Shown here: positions 26,687 through 38,467 of the stretch, one piece after another | Position numbering within the stretch: the first letter of the stretch is position 1 | Layout of the letters: each line of letters starts with the position of its first letter | Source: Pseudomonas extremorientalis | GTDB taxonomy: Bacteria; Pseudomonadota; Gammaproteobacteria; Pseudomonadales; Pseudomonadaceae | Assembly (NCBI RefSeq): GCF_001870465.1 | Contig: NZ_MDGK01000037.1 | Location: 126,501 to 190,500, forward strand | DNA length: 64,000 nucleotides | Reading direction: 5' to 3' | Program-made: the position numbers and the translations under genes | The notes under the pieces: generated by a model | What the model saw: only the letters and a program-made list of their open reading frames with translations | Database searches by the model: none | Told to the model about the DNA's origin: nothing

Positions 26687-28159
26687 ATGGCCCGTTTCGA
26701 ACTGCAAAAACTCTACATTGACGGCGGCTACAGCGACGCTGGCAGCGATGCCACCTTCGAAGCCATCAACCCGGCTAACGGTGAAGTTCTCGCCCAAGTG
26801 CAACGCGCGACGAAAGAAGACGTTGAACGTGCCGTGGTCAGCGCCGAGAAAGGCCAGAAAATCTGGGCTGCGATGACCGCCATGGAGCGCTCGCGCATCC
26901 TGCGTCGTGCCGTCGACATCCTGCGCGAGCGCAACGACGAGCTGGCCGCCCTGGAAACCCTGGACACCGGTAAAGCCTTCTCCGAAACCAAATACGTCGA
27001 CATCGTTACCGGCGCCGACGTGCTGGAATACTACGCAGGCCTGGTGCCGGCCATCGAAGGCGAGCAGATCCCGCTGCGCGACACCTCGTTCGTCTACACC
27101 CGCCGCGAGCCGCTGGGCGTGGTCGCCGGTATCGGCGCGTGGAACTACCCGATCCAGATCGCCCTGTGGAAATCCGCACCGGCCCTGGCCGCCGGCAACG
27201 CGATGATCTTCAAGCCAAGCGAAGTCACCTCGCTGACCACGCTGAAACTGGCCGAGATCTACACCGAAGCCGGCGTTCCGGCGGGCGTGTTCAACGTGCT
27301 GACCGGCAGCGGGCGTGAAGTCGGCACCTGGCTGACCGAGCACCCTCGCATCGAGAAAGTCTCGTTCACCGGCGGCACCGACACCGGCAAGAAAGTCATG
27401 GCGAGCGCGTCGAGCTCCTCGCTCAAGGAAGTGACCATGGAACTGGGCGGCAAGTCGCCGTTGATCGTGTTCGAAGACGCCGACCTGGATCGCGCCGCCG
27501 ACATCGCGATGATGGCCAACTTCTACAGCTCCGGCCAGGTCTGCACCAACGGCACTCGCGTGTTCGTACCCAAGCACCTGCAAGCGGCATTCGAAGCCAA
27601 GATCGTCGAGCGTGTTGCGCGCATCCGCGTCGGCGACCCGCAGGACGACAACACCAACTTCGGCCCGCTGGTCAGCTTCGCCCACATGGAAAGCGTGCTG
27701 GGCTACATCGCCAAAGGCAAGGAAGAAGGCGCACGCGTACTGTGCGGTGGCGACCGCCTGACCGACGGCGACTTCGCCAAAGGCGCCTACGTGGCCCCGA
27801 CCGTGTTCACCGACTGCACCGACGAAATGACCATCGTCCGTGAAGAAATCTTCGGCCCAGTGATGAGCATCCTCACCTACGAGACCGAAGAAGAAGTGAT
27901 CCGCCGCGCCAACGACACCGACTTCGGCCTGGCCGCTGGCCTGGTGACCAAAGACCTGAACCGCGCTCACCGCGCGATTCACCAATTGGAAGCGGGTATC
28001 TGCTGGATCAACGCCTGGGGCGAATCCGACGCGAAGATGCCGGTCGGTGGCTACAAGCAATCGGGTGTGGGCCGTGAGAACGGCATCAGCTCGCTGAACA
28101 ACTTCACCCGCATCAAATCGGTACAGGTTGAGCTGGGCGACTACGCCTCGGTGTTCTAA
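26687..28159 (+). CDS. betB: Betaine aldehyde dehydrogenase
   Basis: 490 aa, full length. It oxidises betaine aldehyde to glycine betaine with NAD(P)+. The aldehyde dehydrogenase motifs are present: catalytic Glu in MELGGKSP and catalytic Cys in [15 protein letters not shown], with the C-terminal [19 protein letters not shown] typical of BetB. It is separated from betA by a REPIN. Confidence 0.96.
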   Translation: MARFELQKLYIDGGYSDAGSDATFEAINPANGEVLAQVQRATKEDVERAVVSAEKGQKIWAAMTAMERSRILRRAVDILRERNDELAALETLDTGKAFSETKYVDIVTGADVLEYYAGLVPAIEGEQIPLRDTSFVYTRREPLGVVAGIGAWNYPIQIALWKSAPALAAGNAMIFKPSEVTSLTTLKLAEIYTEAGVPAGVFNVLTGSGREVGTWLTEHPRIEKVSFTGGTDTGKKVMASASSSSLKEVTMELGGKSPLIVFEDADLDRAADIAMMANFYSSGQVCTNGTRVFVPKHLQAAFEAKIVERVARIRVGDPQDDNTNFGPLVSFAHMESVLGYIAKGKEEGARVLCGGDRLTDGDFAKGAYVAPTVFTDCTDEMTIVREEIFGPVMSILTYETEEEVIRRANDTDFGLAAGLVTKDLNRAHRAIHQLEAGICWINAWGESDAKMPVGGYKQSGVGRENGISSLNNFTRIKSVQVELGDYASVF

Positions 28160-28187
28160 GACCCGGGCCATGTATTGCCTGAGGCCG

Positions 28188-28264
28188 CCATCGGAGGCAA
28201 GCCTCCTCCCACACTTTGATTTGCGAATACATTCAAAAATGTGGGAGGGGGCTTGCCCCCGATG
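28188..28264. repeat. REPIN between betB and betA
   Basis: Outward-type REP pair: left half ATCGGAGGCAAGCCTCCTCCCAC has two compensating changes that keep the hairpin, right half is the standard core. It lies inside the bet operon, 29 bp after the betB stop. Confidence 0.92.
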
Positions 28265-28302
28265 AGGCCCGACCTGACCACACATCAAAGAGGGTGCATC
28301 CA

Positions 28303-30006
28303 ATGTCCCAAGAATACGACTACATCATTGTGGGTGCCGGCTCCGCCGGTAACACCCTGGCGACCCGTCTGACCGAAGACGAAGGCGTCACCGTCCTGCT
28401 GCTGGAAGCCGGTGGCCCCGACTACCGTTTCGACTTCCGCACGCAAATGCCAGCCGCCCTGGCGTTCCCACTGCAAGGCCGCCGCTACAACTGGGCCTAC
28501 GAAACCGATCCAGAGCCGCACATGGACGGCCGCCGGATGGAATGCGGGCGCGGCAAGGGCCTGGGTGGTTCCTCGCTGATCAACGGCATGTGCTACATCC
28601 GTGGCAACGCCATGGACTACGACAACTGGGCGAAGCTGCCGGGCCTGGAAGACTGGACCTACCTCGACTGCCTGCCGTACTTCCGCAAGGCCGAAACCCG
28701 CGATATCGGCCCCAACGACTGGCACGGCGGCGATGGCCCGGTCAGCGTGACCACGCCCAAGCCTGGCAACAACCCACTGTTCCACGCGATGGTCGAAGCC
28801 GGCGTGCAGGCCGGTTACCCACGTACCGAAGACTTGAACGGCTACCAGCAGGAAGGCTTCGGCCCGATGGACCGTACCGTCACGCCTAAAGGCCGTCGCG
28901 CCAGCACCGCACGCGGTTACCTGGACACCGCCAAGAAGCGTTCCACCCTGACCATCGTCACCCACGCCCTCACCGACAAAGTGTTGTTCGAAGGCAAACG
29001 TGCGGTTGGCGTGCGTTACCTGATCGGCGCCGCCGAAGAGCGCGTCGAAGCCCGCGCCCGTAAGGAAGTGCTGGTGTGCAGCGGCGCCATCGCTTCGCCG
29101 CAATTGCTGCAACGCTCCGGTGTCGGCCCGGCCAAACTGCTGGAAAGCCTCGACATCCCGGTGGTCCACGACCTGCCAGGCGTCGGTGAAAACCTGCAGG
29201 ACCACCTTGAGCTGTACCTGCAATACGCCTGCACCCAGCCCGTGTCGCTGTACCCGTCGCTGCTCTGGTACAACCAGCCGGCCATTGGTGCCGAGTGGCT
29301 GTTCAACGGTACCGGCATCGGCGCCAGCAACCAGTTCGAAGCGGGCGGGTTCATCCGCACCCGTGAAGAATTCGAATGGCCGAACATCCAGTACCACTTC
29401 CTGCCGGTGGCGATTAACTACAACGGCAGCAACGGTGTGAAAGAGCACGGCTTCCAGGCGCACATGGGCTCCATGCGCTCGCCGAGCCGTGGCCGCATCC
29501 AGTTGAAGTCGAAGAACCCACGGGACTACCCGAGCATCCTCTTCAACTACATGGCCACCGAGCAGGACTGGCAGGAATTTCGCGACGGCATCCGCCTGAC
29601 CCGTGAAATCATGCAGCAGCCGGCGCTGGACCCCTATCGTGGCCGCGAAATCAGCCCGGGTATCGATGTGCAAACCGATGAGCAACTGGACAAGTTCATC
29701 CGTGAGCACGCCGAAACGGCGTTCCACCCGTCCTGCTCGTGCAAGATGGGCACCGACGAAATGGCAGTAGTCGATGGCGAAGGCCGCGTGCATGGCATGC
29801 AGGGTCTGCGTGTAGTCGATGCGTCGATCATGCCGATCATCACCACCGGCAACCTGAACGCGCCAACGATCATGATCGCCGAGAAAATCGCCGACAAGAT
29901 CCGTGGCCGCAAGCCATTGCCACGCAGCACCGCCGACTACTACGTGGCAGGCGACGCGCCGGTACGTGGCAAGCCGCTGCGTGAAGTGGGCCCTACCGCG
30001 CAGTAA
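28303..30006 (+). CDS. betA: Choline dehydrogenase
   Basis: 567 aa GMC-family flavoprotein oxidising choline to betaine aldehyde (and further). FAD-binding [13 protein letters not shown] near the start; GMC signature around [15 protein letters not shown]; active-site His in [10 protein letters not shown] and the C-terminal [25 protein letters not shown] 28303 follows AGAGGGTG; the longer frame to 28216 runs into the REPIN. Membrane-associated in the family. Confidence 0.96.
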   Translation: MSQEYDYIIVGAGSAGNTLATRLTEDEGVTVLLLEAGGPDYRFDFRTQMPAALAFPLQGRRYNWAYETDPEPHMDGRRMECGRGKGLGGSSLINGMCYIRGNAMDYDNWAKLPGLEDWTYLDCLPYFRKAETRDIGPNDWHGGDGPVSVTTPKPGNNPLFHAMVEAGVQAGYPRTEDLNGYQQEGFGPMDRTVTPKGRRASTARGYLDTAKKRSTLTIVTHALTDKVLFEGKRAVGVRYLIGAAEERVEARARKEVLVCSGAIASPQLLQRSGVGPAKLLESLDIPVVHDLPGVGENLQDHLELYLQYACTQPVSLYPSLLWYNQPAIGAEWLFNGTGIGASNQFEAGGFIRTREEFEWPNIQYHFLPVAINYNGSNGVKEHGFQAHMGSMRSPSRGRIQLKSKNPRDYPSILFNYMATEQDWQEFRDGIRLTREIMQQPALDPYRGREISPGIDVQTDEQLDKFIREHAETAFHPSCSCKMGTDEMAVVDGEGRVHGMQGLRVVDASIMPIITTGNLNAPTIMIAEKIADKIRGRKPLPRSTADYYVAGDAPVRGKPLREVGPTAQ

Positions 30007-30026
30007 CGGATACACCGCGGTGTTCC

Positions 30027-30100
30027 CATCGGGGGCAAGCCCCCTCCCACATTTTTGACCGTGTGAACCCGATCAAGTGTGGGAGGGGGCTTGCCCCCGA
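30027..30100. repeat. REPIN after betA
   Basis: Outward-type REP pair about 20 bp after the betA stop and about 90 bp before the next gene. Confidence 0.93.
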
Positions 30101-30187
30101 AGAGGCCCGACCAGTCACTGCAAAACCCCTCCTTGATCAGCTACTCTGTCTGCCTGCCCGCGACGAGCCGCCCACAAGGAAGGCCCC

Positions 30188-31630
30188 ATGTTCGACCACC
30201 ACGCCACACTCAAACAGCATTTCAGTGCCCTGCGCACCCGCGCCGAATTCTTCTCGCTGCGCTACGTACGCGAATCCGGCCAATACCTGGCCGTACGCAA
30301 GAACGTCGCCGAACCGCCCCACCTGAGCCACGACGAGGGCGCCATGCTCACCGTGCGTCTCAACGGTGTGGAAGCCTACGCCGCGACCAACGACATTTCC
30401 CTCGCCGGCCTGCAAGCCGCCCTTGAGCGTGCCGAACAACAAGCCCGCCTGATCAGCCCCCACGCCTTGCTCGACCTGCGCGAGCAACACGTCTCCAGTG
30501 ACGTCGCCGATTACCTGTCGCCCGAGCTTCAACAGCCCTTCCCGTCCCTGAGCGATTGCTACCAGTTGCTCGGCAGCGAATCGGCCTCCGTGCCCAAGGA
30601 CGAGCGCCTGGTGAGCTGGGAAGTCAGCCTGGGCCTGACCCACGTCGAGCAGATCTACCTGAACAATGCCGGTGCCCAGTTGCGCCAGGCCCAGCGCTTT
30701 GTATTCCCCGGCGTCAATGTCACCGCCTACGACGGTGATGACAGCCAGACCCGCACCCTCGGCGGCAGCAACTTCGGCCAGCAAGGCGGGTTCGACGTGA
30801 TCAGCCGCTTCGGCCTGGTCGGCGCCGCGCCGCGCATCGCCGATGAGGCCCTGCAACTGCTGGCCGCGCCGAACACGCCCAACGGTCCGCGTGACCTGCT
30901 GTTGATGCCCGACCAGATGATCCTGCAGATCCACGAATCCATCGGCCACCCCCTGGAACTGGACCGCATCCTCGGCGACGAGCGCAATTACGCCGGCACC
31001 AGCTTTGTGAAGGCCAGCGACTTCGGCCACCTGCAATACGGCTCCCCGCTGCTGAACGTGACCTTCGACCCGGACATTCCCGAGCAACTGGCCAGCTACG
31101 GCCACGATGACGAAGGCGCCAAAGCCAGCAAGCAATTCCTGATCCGTGAGGGGCTGCTGCTCAAACCCCTCGGTGGAGCGCTGTCGCAATTTCGCGCGGG
31201 TATGCAAGGCGTGGCCAACAGCCGGGCCAGCAGTTGGAACCGCGCGCCCATCGATCGCATGGCCAACTTGAATATCGAAGCAGGCGACAAGAGCCTCGCG
31301 CAACTGATCGGCGGCATCGAAAACGGCATCCTGATGTCGACCAACCGCTCGTGGTCCATCGACGATGCGCGCAATAAATTCCAGTTCGGCTGCGAATGGG
31401 GCCAACTGATCGAAAATGGCGAGTTGAAAGGCGTGGTGAAAAACCCCAACTACCGGGCTATTTCCGCGAACTTCTGGCGCAATCTCAGCGCCGTCGGCGA
31501 TGCCAGTACGTTCAAGGTGCTGGGTACACCGAACTGCGGCAAAGGCGAACCCAACCAGGTGATTCGCGTCGGCCATGCGTCGCCGGCCTGCGTATTCAGT
31601 GATGTCGACGTATTTGGGGGAGATGCCTGA
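30188..31630 (+). CDS. TldD-like metalloprotease subunit
   Basis: 480 aa. TldD/PmbA (modulator of DNA gyrase) family; the metal motif HESIGH at about residue 249 identifies it as the catalytic TldD-like member. Family members form a heterodimer that trims peptides inside a closed chamber. This is not the canonical tldD/pmbA arrangement, because the two halves are adjacent and form their own operon, as in a second pair seen in many pseudomonads. Its substrate is unknown. Stop and next start overlap (TGATG). Confidence 0.87.
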   Translation: MFDHHATLKQHFSALRTRAEFFSLRYVRESGQYLAVRKNVAEPPHLSHDEGAMLTVRLNGVEAYAATNDISLAGLQAALERAEQQARLISPHALLDLREQHVSSDVADYLSPELQQPFPSLSDCYQLLGSESASVPKDERLVSWEVSLGLTHVEQIYLNNAGAQLRQAQRFVFPGVNVTAYDGDDSQTRTLGGSNFGQQGGFDVISRFGLVGAAPRIADEALQLLAAPNTPNGPRDLLLMPDQMILQIHESIGHPLELDRILGDERNYAGTSFVKASDFGHLQYGSPLLNVTFDPDIPEQLASYGHDDEGAKASKQFLIREGLLLKPLGGALSQFRAGMQGVANSRASSWNRAPIDRMANLNIEAGDKSLAQLIGGIENGILMSTNRSWSIDDARNKFQFGCEWGQLIENGELKGVVKNPNYRAISANFWRNLSAVGDASTFKVLGTPNCGKGEPNQVIRVGHASPACVFSDVDVFGGDA

Positions 31631-32946
31631 TGAACAATTTCAAGGCACTGGTGGAGTGGCTCAAGCAGGCCATCACCGACAACGAACAATTCCACCTCGG
31701 CTATGCGGATGAAGCCTCCGAATTCGTACGCTTCAACCACGCGAAGGTGCGCCAGGCCGGCCAGGTGCAACAAGCCAGCCTCACCCTGAAACTGATCAAC
31801 GATGGCCGCCATGCCGACCTGGGCATCACCTTGTCCGGCGAAGCGGGGCTGGACCGCCAACGCCTGGCCGACGGCCTGCAACAACTGCGCGACACCTTGC
31901 CGTTGCTACCCAAGGACCCGTACCTGCTGCTCAACCACAATGCCTGGCAAAGCAGCAACGAACAAACGCGACCGCTGCCGGACCTGGCCCGGGTGTTGGA
32001 AGACATCAGCCAGGCTGCTGAAGGTGTTGATCTGGTCGGTTTCTACGCTGCCGGCCCGATCAGCCGTGGCTTTGCCAGCTCGGACGGCGCGTTCGGCTGG
32101 CACCGCGCCAACAGCTTCAACTTCGACTTCAGCCTGTTCCACGCCAATGGTGAAGCGGTCAAGGCCAGCTATGCCGGGCACACCTGGAACAGCGCCGAGT
32201 TCGCCGCGCGCTTCCAGCAAGCCCGCGAGCAACTGGAATTCCTTGGCCGCCCGCTGCACACGCTGGCGCCCGGGCAGTACCGCGCCTACCTCGCCCCGGC
32301 GGCGCTGGAAGAAATCATCAGCCTCATCACCTGGGGTGGTTTTTCCGCCCAGGCCATTGCCAGCAAAGGCAGTTCGCTGCAAAAGCTGTATGCCGGTGAA
32401 CAATCCCTGAGCCCGCTGGTGACCGTGGACGAACAGATCAGCGGCTCCCTGAGCCAGGCGTTTTCCACCGAGGGCTATCCGCGCAGTGACGTGACACTGA
32501 TCAGCGCGGGCAAAGGCGAAGGCCAGTTGATCAACTCGCGCAGCGCCGCCGAATACGGCCTGAGCACCAACGGCGCCAGCAGCGACGAATCCCCCAGCGC
32601 CTTGCAGATGGCCGCCGGCAACCTGGCCCAGGCCGACATCCTCAAGCAATTGGGCACCGGGCTGTACATCAGCAACCTGTGGTATTTGAACTACTCGGAC
32701 CTGCCGGCGGCGCGCCTGACCGGCATGACACGCTTCGCCACGTTCTGGGTGGAAGACGGCGAGATCAAGGCACCGGTCAGCACCATGCGCTTTGATGACA
32801 GCGTGTACAACCTGCTCGGCTCGCAGCTGGAAGCCCTGACCGCTGAGCGGGAATTGCTGCTCTCGGCCAGCACCTACAGCCAGCGCAACACCGCTTCCAA
32901 CCTGTTGCCGGGAGCCCTGGTCAAACGCCTGACCCTCACCCTGTAA
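31630..32946 (+). CDS. PmbA/TldE-like partner subunit
   Basis: 438 aa. Same fold family as the preceding gene but without HExxxH, as expected for the TldE/PmbA partner that completes the protease chamber. Conserved blocks include GWHRANSFNFDFSL and SNLWYLNYSDLPAARLTGMTRFATFWVEDGEI. Translationally coupled to the TldD-like gene. Confidence 0.87.
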   Translation: MNNFKALVEWLKQAITDNEQFHLGYADEASEFVRFNHAKVRQAGQVQQASLTLKLINDGRHADLGITLSGEAGLDRQRLADGLQQLRDTLPLLPKDPYLLLNHNAWQSSNEQTRPLPDLARVLEDISQAAEGVDLVGFYAAGPISRGFASSDGAFGWHRANSFNFDFSLFHANGEAVKASYAGHTWNSAEFAARFQQAREQLEFLGRPLHTLAPGQYRAYLAPAALEEIISLITWGGFSAQAIASKGSSLQKLYAGEQSLSPLVTVDEQISGSLSQAFSTEGYPRSDVTLISAGKGEGQLINSRSAAEYGLSTNGASSDESPSALQMAAGNLAQADILKQLGTGLYISNLWYLNYSDLPAARLTGMTRFATFWVEDGEIKAPVSTMRFDDSVYNLLGSQLEALTAERELLLSASTYSQRNTASNLLPGALVKRLTLTL

Positions 32947-32956
32947 ACCCCATCCT

Positions 32957-32988
32957 TCGTGGGCGCCGGCTTGCCGGCTCCTACAGGG
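32957..32988. repeat. Single REP of a second class
   Basis: CGTGGGCGCCGGCTTGCCGGCTCCTACAG forms one hairpin. The core (CCGGCTTGCCGG) differs from the GGGGGCTTGCCCCC class, so it belongs to another REP family. Confidence 0.7.
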
Positions 32989-33145
32989 GATTTACCTGCG
33001 CCGTAGCGAAGCTTCCCTTCTCCACACTTTGGCCATTCGGCCTGTTGTTCACCTCCAGATTCCTCGTTATAAGGGTTAGTGGCACCCCGCCACCCCACCC
33101 ACGAGAGCATGGCCTTGCCCGGGAAGGGCAAGCTGGAGCGTTGAC

Positions 33146-33994
33146 ATGAACCATGGAAGTTTTGTCATAGAGAAGCTGTTCAAGCACTACAACGTTCATG
33201 TTGAGCAGCTAGGAAACGATTCGGAAAAAAAGACCGTCCTGATGGTCAACGGCGCGCTGTCCACCACGCGTTCCTTCGCCCGCACCAGCAAATGCCTGGC
33301 CGGGCATTTCAATGTGCTGCTGTTCGACCTGCCGTTCTCCGGCTATTCCCGGGAACACAACGCCGAACTGGACCTGGTCACCAAGGACGACGAGGTGCAG
33401 ATGCTGCGCGCCCTGGTCGAGCGCTTCCAGGTCAACCACCTGGTGTCGGCCTCCTGGGGCGGCATCTCGACGTTGCTGACCCTGGCCCATAACCCGCCGT
33501 CCATCGAAAGCTCGGTGGTGATGGCCCTGGCGCCCAGCCTCAACCAGGCCATGCTCGATTATGTGGAGCGCGTGCGCGTGCTGATCGAGGCCGATGACAA
33601 GTCCGCGGTCGGCCACTTGCTCAACGAGACCGTGGGCAAGTACCTGTCGCCCCGACTCAAGCGCAACAACCACCGGCACTTGTCGAGCATGGCCACCACC
33701 GAATACCGCCAGGCGCGTTTTCACATCCATCAGGTATTGGCCTTGGGCGACGGCAACTACTTGCCGACACTCAAGCAGATTGAAACACCGGTGCACTTCC
33801 TCAACGGCGCGCTCGACGAATACACCCCCGCCGCCGAAGCGCAATTGTTCAAGCAGTACGTAGGGCGCAGCAGCTTTGCCGTGGCCGAACACACTGGCCA
33901 CTTGCTCGACCTCGAATCCAACGAAGCCGCCGCAGCGGTACACCGTGAACTGCTGGATTTCCTGGTGGGAAAAAGCACCCCGGTTGGCGCATAA
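33146..33994 (+). CDS. RhlA-like acyltransferase (HAA synthase type), no rhlB
   Basis: 282 aa alpha/beta-hydrolase fold. From memory it is much closer to RhlA than to PhaG: shared [33 protein letters not shown] and [10 protein letters not shown]. The triad aligns as S103 (SASWGG), D224 (GALDEYT) and H252 ([10 protein letters not shown]). RhlA joins two 3-hydroxyacyl chains into HAA, the lipid part of rhamnolipids. No RhlB or RhlC lies near, so HAA itself, or a different acyl product, may be the end product. GGAG precedes the ATG. It is followed after 36 bp by an exporter gene. Confidence 0.82.
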   Translation: MNHGSFVIEKLFKHYNVHVEQLGNDSEKKTVLMVNGALSTTRSFARTSKCLAGHFNVLLFDLPFSGYSREHNAELDLVTKDDEVQMLRALVERFQVNHLVSASWGGISTLLTLAHNPPSIESSVVMALAPSLNQAMLDYVERVRVLIEADDKSAVGHLLNETVGKYLSPRLKRNNHRHLSSMATTEYRQARFHIHQVLALGDGNYLPTLKQIETPVHFLNGALDEYTPAAEAQLFKQYVGRSSFAVAEHTGHLLDLESNEAAAAVHRELLDFLVGKSTPVGA

Positions 33995-34030
33995 TCGCCG
34001 ACACATAGCCAGCTAACAAAAAGGTTCTCT

Positions 34031-35458
34031 ATGCCCAATCGCGTCCCGCTCGATGCCAAGACCGCCCGCTGGCTCCCCTGGGTGGTCGCGATTGCCTTCT
34101 TCATGCAGTCGCTGGACGGGACGATCCTCAACACGGCGTTGCCGGCCATGGCCCGGGACCTCGCTGAAAACCCGCTGCGCATGCAAGGGGTGGTGATCGC
34201 CTACATGCTCACCGTTGCCTTGCTGATCCCGGCTTCGGGCTGGATCGCCGACCGCTTCGGCACCAAGAAAATCTTCTTTGGCGCGATCATGCTGTTCAGC
34301 ATCGGTTCGCTGCTGTGCGCCTTGTCCAGCAGCCTGACCATGCTGGTGGGCGCCCGGGTGATCCAGGGCCTGGGCGGCGCGCTGATGTTGCCGGTCGGCC
34401 GCTTGGTGGTGCTGCGCGCTTACCCCCGCTCCGAACTGGTGCGCATCATGGGCTTCATTACCATTCCCGGCCTGCTCGGCCCGCTACTCGGCCCGACCAT
34501 GGGTGGCTGGATGGTGCAATACCTGACCTGGCACTGGATCTTCCTGATCAACCTGCCGGTGGGTATGGTCGGCTGTTACGCCGTGTGGAAACTCATCCCC
34601 GATCTGCGCGGCAGCGAACGCACGCGCTTTGATGGCGTCGGGTTTCTCTTGTTTGGCGCGGCGATGGTGTTGATCACCATCGCCATGGAAGGCCTGGGCG
34701 AACTGCACCTGCCGCACCTGCGGGTGATGTTGCTGCTGTTCGGCGGGCTGGCGTGCCTGGCGGCGTATTGGCTGCGCGCCGGGCATATCGACAACCCACT
34801 GTTTTCGCCGGTGCTGTTCAAGACCCGCACCTTTGCTATCGGCATCCTCGGCAACCTGTTTGCGCGGCTGGGCAGCGGTGCGTTGCCGTTTCTGGTGCCG
34901 TTGCTGTTGCAGGTCGCGCTGGGTTACTCACCGTCCGAAGCCGGTATGAGCATGCTGCCCCTGGCGGCGGCGGCGATGTTTGCCAAATCCATCGCCCGCA
35001 CCCTGATCGAACGCCTCGGCTACCGCATCGTGCTCACCGGCAACACGCTGGCGCTGGGCATCATGCTGGCGAGCATGGGCCTGGTCAGCGAGCACACGCC
35101 CTACCCGCTGCTGTTGTGCATGCTGGCGGTACTCGGGGCGATCAATTCCCTGCAATTTACCGCGATGAACACCGTCACCCTGATCGACCTCGACGACGCC
35201 CAGGCCAGCAGCGGCAACAGTTTGCTGTCAGTGGTGGCGCAGTTGTCCCTCAGCCTCGGCGTGGCCTGCGCGGGTGCGCTGCTCGGCGGGTTCACCGCCG
35301 AAACCGGTAATGATGGGGTGGAAAGCGTACTCGGCGCGTTCCAACTGACCTTTCTGACAGTGGGCATCATGGCGATGCTGGCGGCGGCGATCTTCCTGCA
35401 ATTGTCGCCAACCGATGGCAAACGAGTAGTCAGCCGCGAGCACGACATCGAGCATTAA
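34031..35458 (+). CDS. mdtD: MFS (DHA2, MdtD-like) exporter
   Basis: 475 aa with 14 predicted hydrophobic segments, typical of the EmrB/DHA2 drug:H+ antiporters. Motif A is seen at GWIADRFGTKKIFF and motif C-like glycines at GFITIPGLLGPLLGPTMGGW. MdtD is the best name from overall look; substrate unknown. The close spacing to the rhlA-like gene suggests it may export that product (inference). Confidence 0.85.
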   Translation: MPNRVPLDAKTARWLPWVVAIAFFMQSLDGTILNTALPAMARDLAENPLRMQGVVIAYMLTVALLIPASGWIADRFGTKKIFFGAIMLFSIGSLLCALSSSLTMLVGARVIQGLGGALMLPVGRLVVLRAYPRSELVRIMGFITIPGLLGPLLGPTMGGWMVQYLTWHWIFLINLPVGMVGCYAVWKLIPDLRGSERTRFDGVGFLLFGAAMVLITIAMEGLGELHLPHLRVMLLLFGGLACLAAYWLRAGHIDNPLFSPVLFKTRTFAIGILGNLFARLGSGALPFLVPLLLQVALGYSPSEAGMSMLPLAAAAMFAKSIARTLIERLGYRIVLTGNTLALGIMLASMGLVSEHTPYPLLLCMLAVLGAINSLQFTAMNTVTLIDLDDAQASSGNSLLSVVAQLSLSLGVACAGALLGGFTAETGNDGVESVLGAFQLTFLTVGIMAMLAAAIFLQLSPTDGKRVVSREHDIEH

Positions 35459-35540
35459 CAGGCTTCTCGTCTAGAACTTGCAGGGAAATTCCCACGGGAC
35501 TGGTACACTGCGCGACATTTTGTTTTGCAGAGCCAGTCCC

Positions 35541-36926
<1,386 letters not shown>

Positions 36927-36954
36927 CACGATCTCCGCTTCAATGGAGATCCAA

Positions 36955-37044
36955 TGTGGGAGGGGGCTTGCCCCCGATAGCAATCTATCAGTTACCGATG
37001 CACTGGCTGACACACTGCTATCGGGGGCAAGCCCCCTCCCACAT
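36955..37044. repeat. REPIN
   Basis: Inward-type REP pair about 30 bp after dbpA; about 40 bp remain before the next start. Confidence 0.93.
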
Positions 37045-37085
37045 TTGACTGTATTCCAAATCAGAACCTGTATGAGGACACCGTT

Positions 37086-38264
37086 TTGCGCTCGACCGAA
37101 GTTGTGATCATTGGCGCCGGCGCCGCAGGCTTGATGTGCGCGCTGACCGCCGCCGGGCGTGGGCGCAAGGTGATGTTGATCGACCATGCGAACAAGGCCG
37201 GCAAGAAGATCCTGATGTCCGGTGGTGGCCGCTGCAACTTCACCAACCTGTACACCGAGCCGGCCAACTTCCTGTCGCACAACGAACACTTCTGCAAGTC
37301 CGCCCTGGCCCGCTACACCCAGTGGGACTTCATCGGGCTGGTGGCCAAACACGGCGTGCCGTACCACGAGAAAAAACTCGGCCAGTTGTTCTGCGATAAC
37401 AAATCCAGCGACATCCTCGGCATGCTGCTCGATGAGTGCATCCAGGTCGGCGTGAGCCTGCACCTGGACACGTCGGTCCAGGAGATTGCCAAGCTGGACA
37501 GCGGCTACCAGTTGCAGACCACCTTGGGCGAGTTGCGCTGTGAATCCCTGGTGATCGCCACCGGCGGCCTGTCGATCCCGACCCTGGGCGCGACCGGTTT
37601 TGGTTACCAGGTGGCCAGACAGTTCGGCCACGAATTGCTGCCGACCCGCGCCGGGCTGGTGCCGTTCACCATCACCGACCAGCTCAAGGATTTGTGTGGC
37701 GAGTTGTCGGGGACGTCGGTGGATTGCCTGGTCAGCTGCAACGGCCAGAGCTTTCGCGAGAACATCCTGTTTACCCACCGTGGCCTCAGCGGGCCGGCGA
37801 TTCTGCAGATTTCTTCTTACTGGGAATCCGGCGACACGGTTGAAATCAACCTGCTGCCCGACCACGACGCTCACACCTGGCTGCAACAGCAACAAGTCGA
37901 GCGCCCCAACAGCGAGTTGAAAACCCTGCTGGGCGAGATCTTCACCAAGAAGATGGCCAACCTGTTGGCCGAGACATGGTTCGTGTCCAAGCCGATGAAG
38001 CAGTACACCCATGCCGAAATTGCCGACATCGCGCAAAAACTCGGCAACTGGCAATGGGTGCCGGCGGGCACCGAGGGTTATCGCACGGCGGAAGTCACAT
38101 TGGGTGGCGTGGACACACGGGAAGTGTCGTCCAAGACCATGGAATCGCTGAAAAGCCCCGGCCTGTACTTTATCGGTGAAGTGCTGGATGTGACCGGTCA
38201 CCTGGGCGGCTTCAACTTCCAGTGGGCCTGGGCTTCGGGTTACGCGGCGGCGCAGTACGCCTGA
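37086..38264 (+). CDS. HI0933/BaiN-type flavoprotein
   Basis: 392 aa. N-terminal FAD motif VVIIGAGAAGLMCALTAAGRG, then the family hallmark GKKILMSGGGRCNFTN; C-terminal GEVLDVTGHLGGFNFQWAWASGYAAA. NAD(P)/FAD-dependent oxidoreductase of unsettled substrate. It starts with TTG at 37086, the only codon that keeps the FAD motif intact; the preceding bases (GAGGACACCG) give a ribosome site. Confidence 0.88.
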   Translation: MRSTEVVIIGAGAAGLMCALTAAGRGRKVMLIDHANKAGKKILMSGGGRCNFTNLYTEPANFLSHNEHFCKSALARYTQWDFIGLVAKHGVPYHEKKLGQLFCDNKSSDILGMLLDECIQVGVSLHLDTSVQEIAKLDSGYQLQTTLGELRCESLVIATGGLSIPTLGATGFGYQVARQFGHELLPTRAGLVPFTITDQLKDLCGELSGTSVDCLVSCNGQSFRENILFTHRGLSGPAILQISSYWESGDTVEINLLPDHDAHTWLQQQQVERPNSELKTLLGEIFTKKMANLLAETWFVSKPMKQYTHAEIADIAQKLGNWQWVPAGTEGYRTAEVTLGGVDTREVSSKTMESLKSPGLYFIGEVLDVTGHLGGFNFQWAWASGYAAAQYA

Positions 38265-38282
38265 AGAGTGTAATCGGTCAAA

Positions 38283-38372
38283 TGTGGGAGGGGGCTTGCC
38301 CCCGATGGCAGTGTGTCAATCAGTACGACTGTGACTGATCTACCGCTATCGGGGGCAAGCCCCCTCCCACAT
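38283..38372. repeat. REPIN
   Basis: Inward-type REP pair between the flavoprotein gene and the FUSC gene. Confidence 0.93.
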
Positions 38373-38467
38373 GGAATAAATTTTGCTGTTGGATGTGATC
38401 GCCACGCTTGCCGTGGCGTCCTTGATAGCTCAATTTAGCGGCATCGTCCCGGAAGACTCCAGACTTC

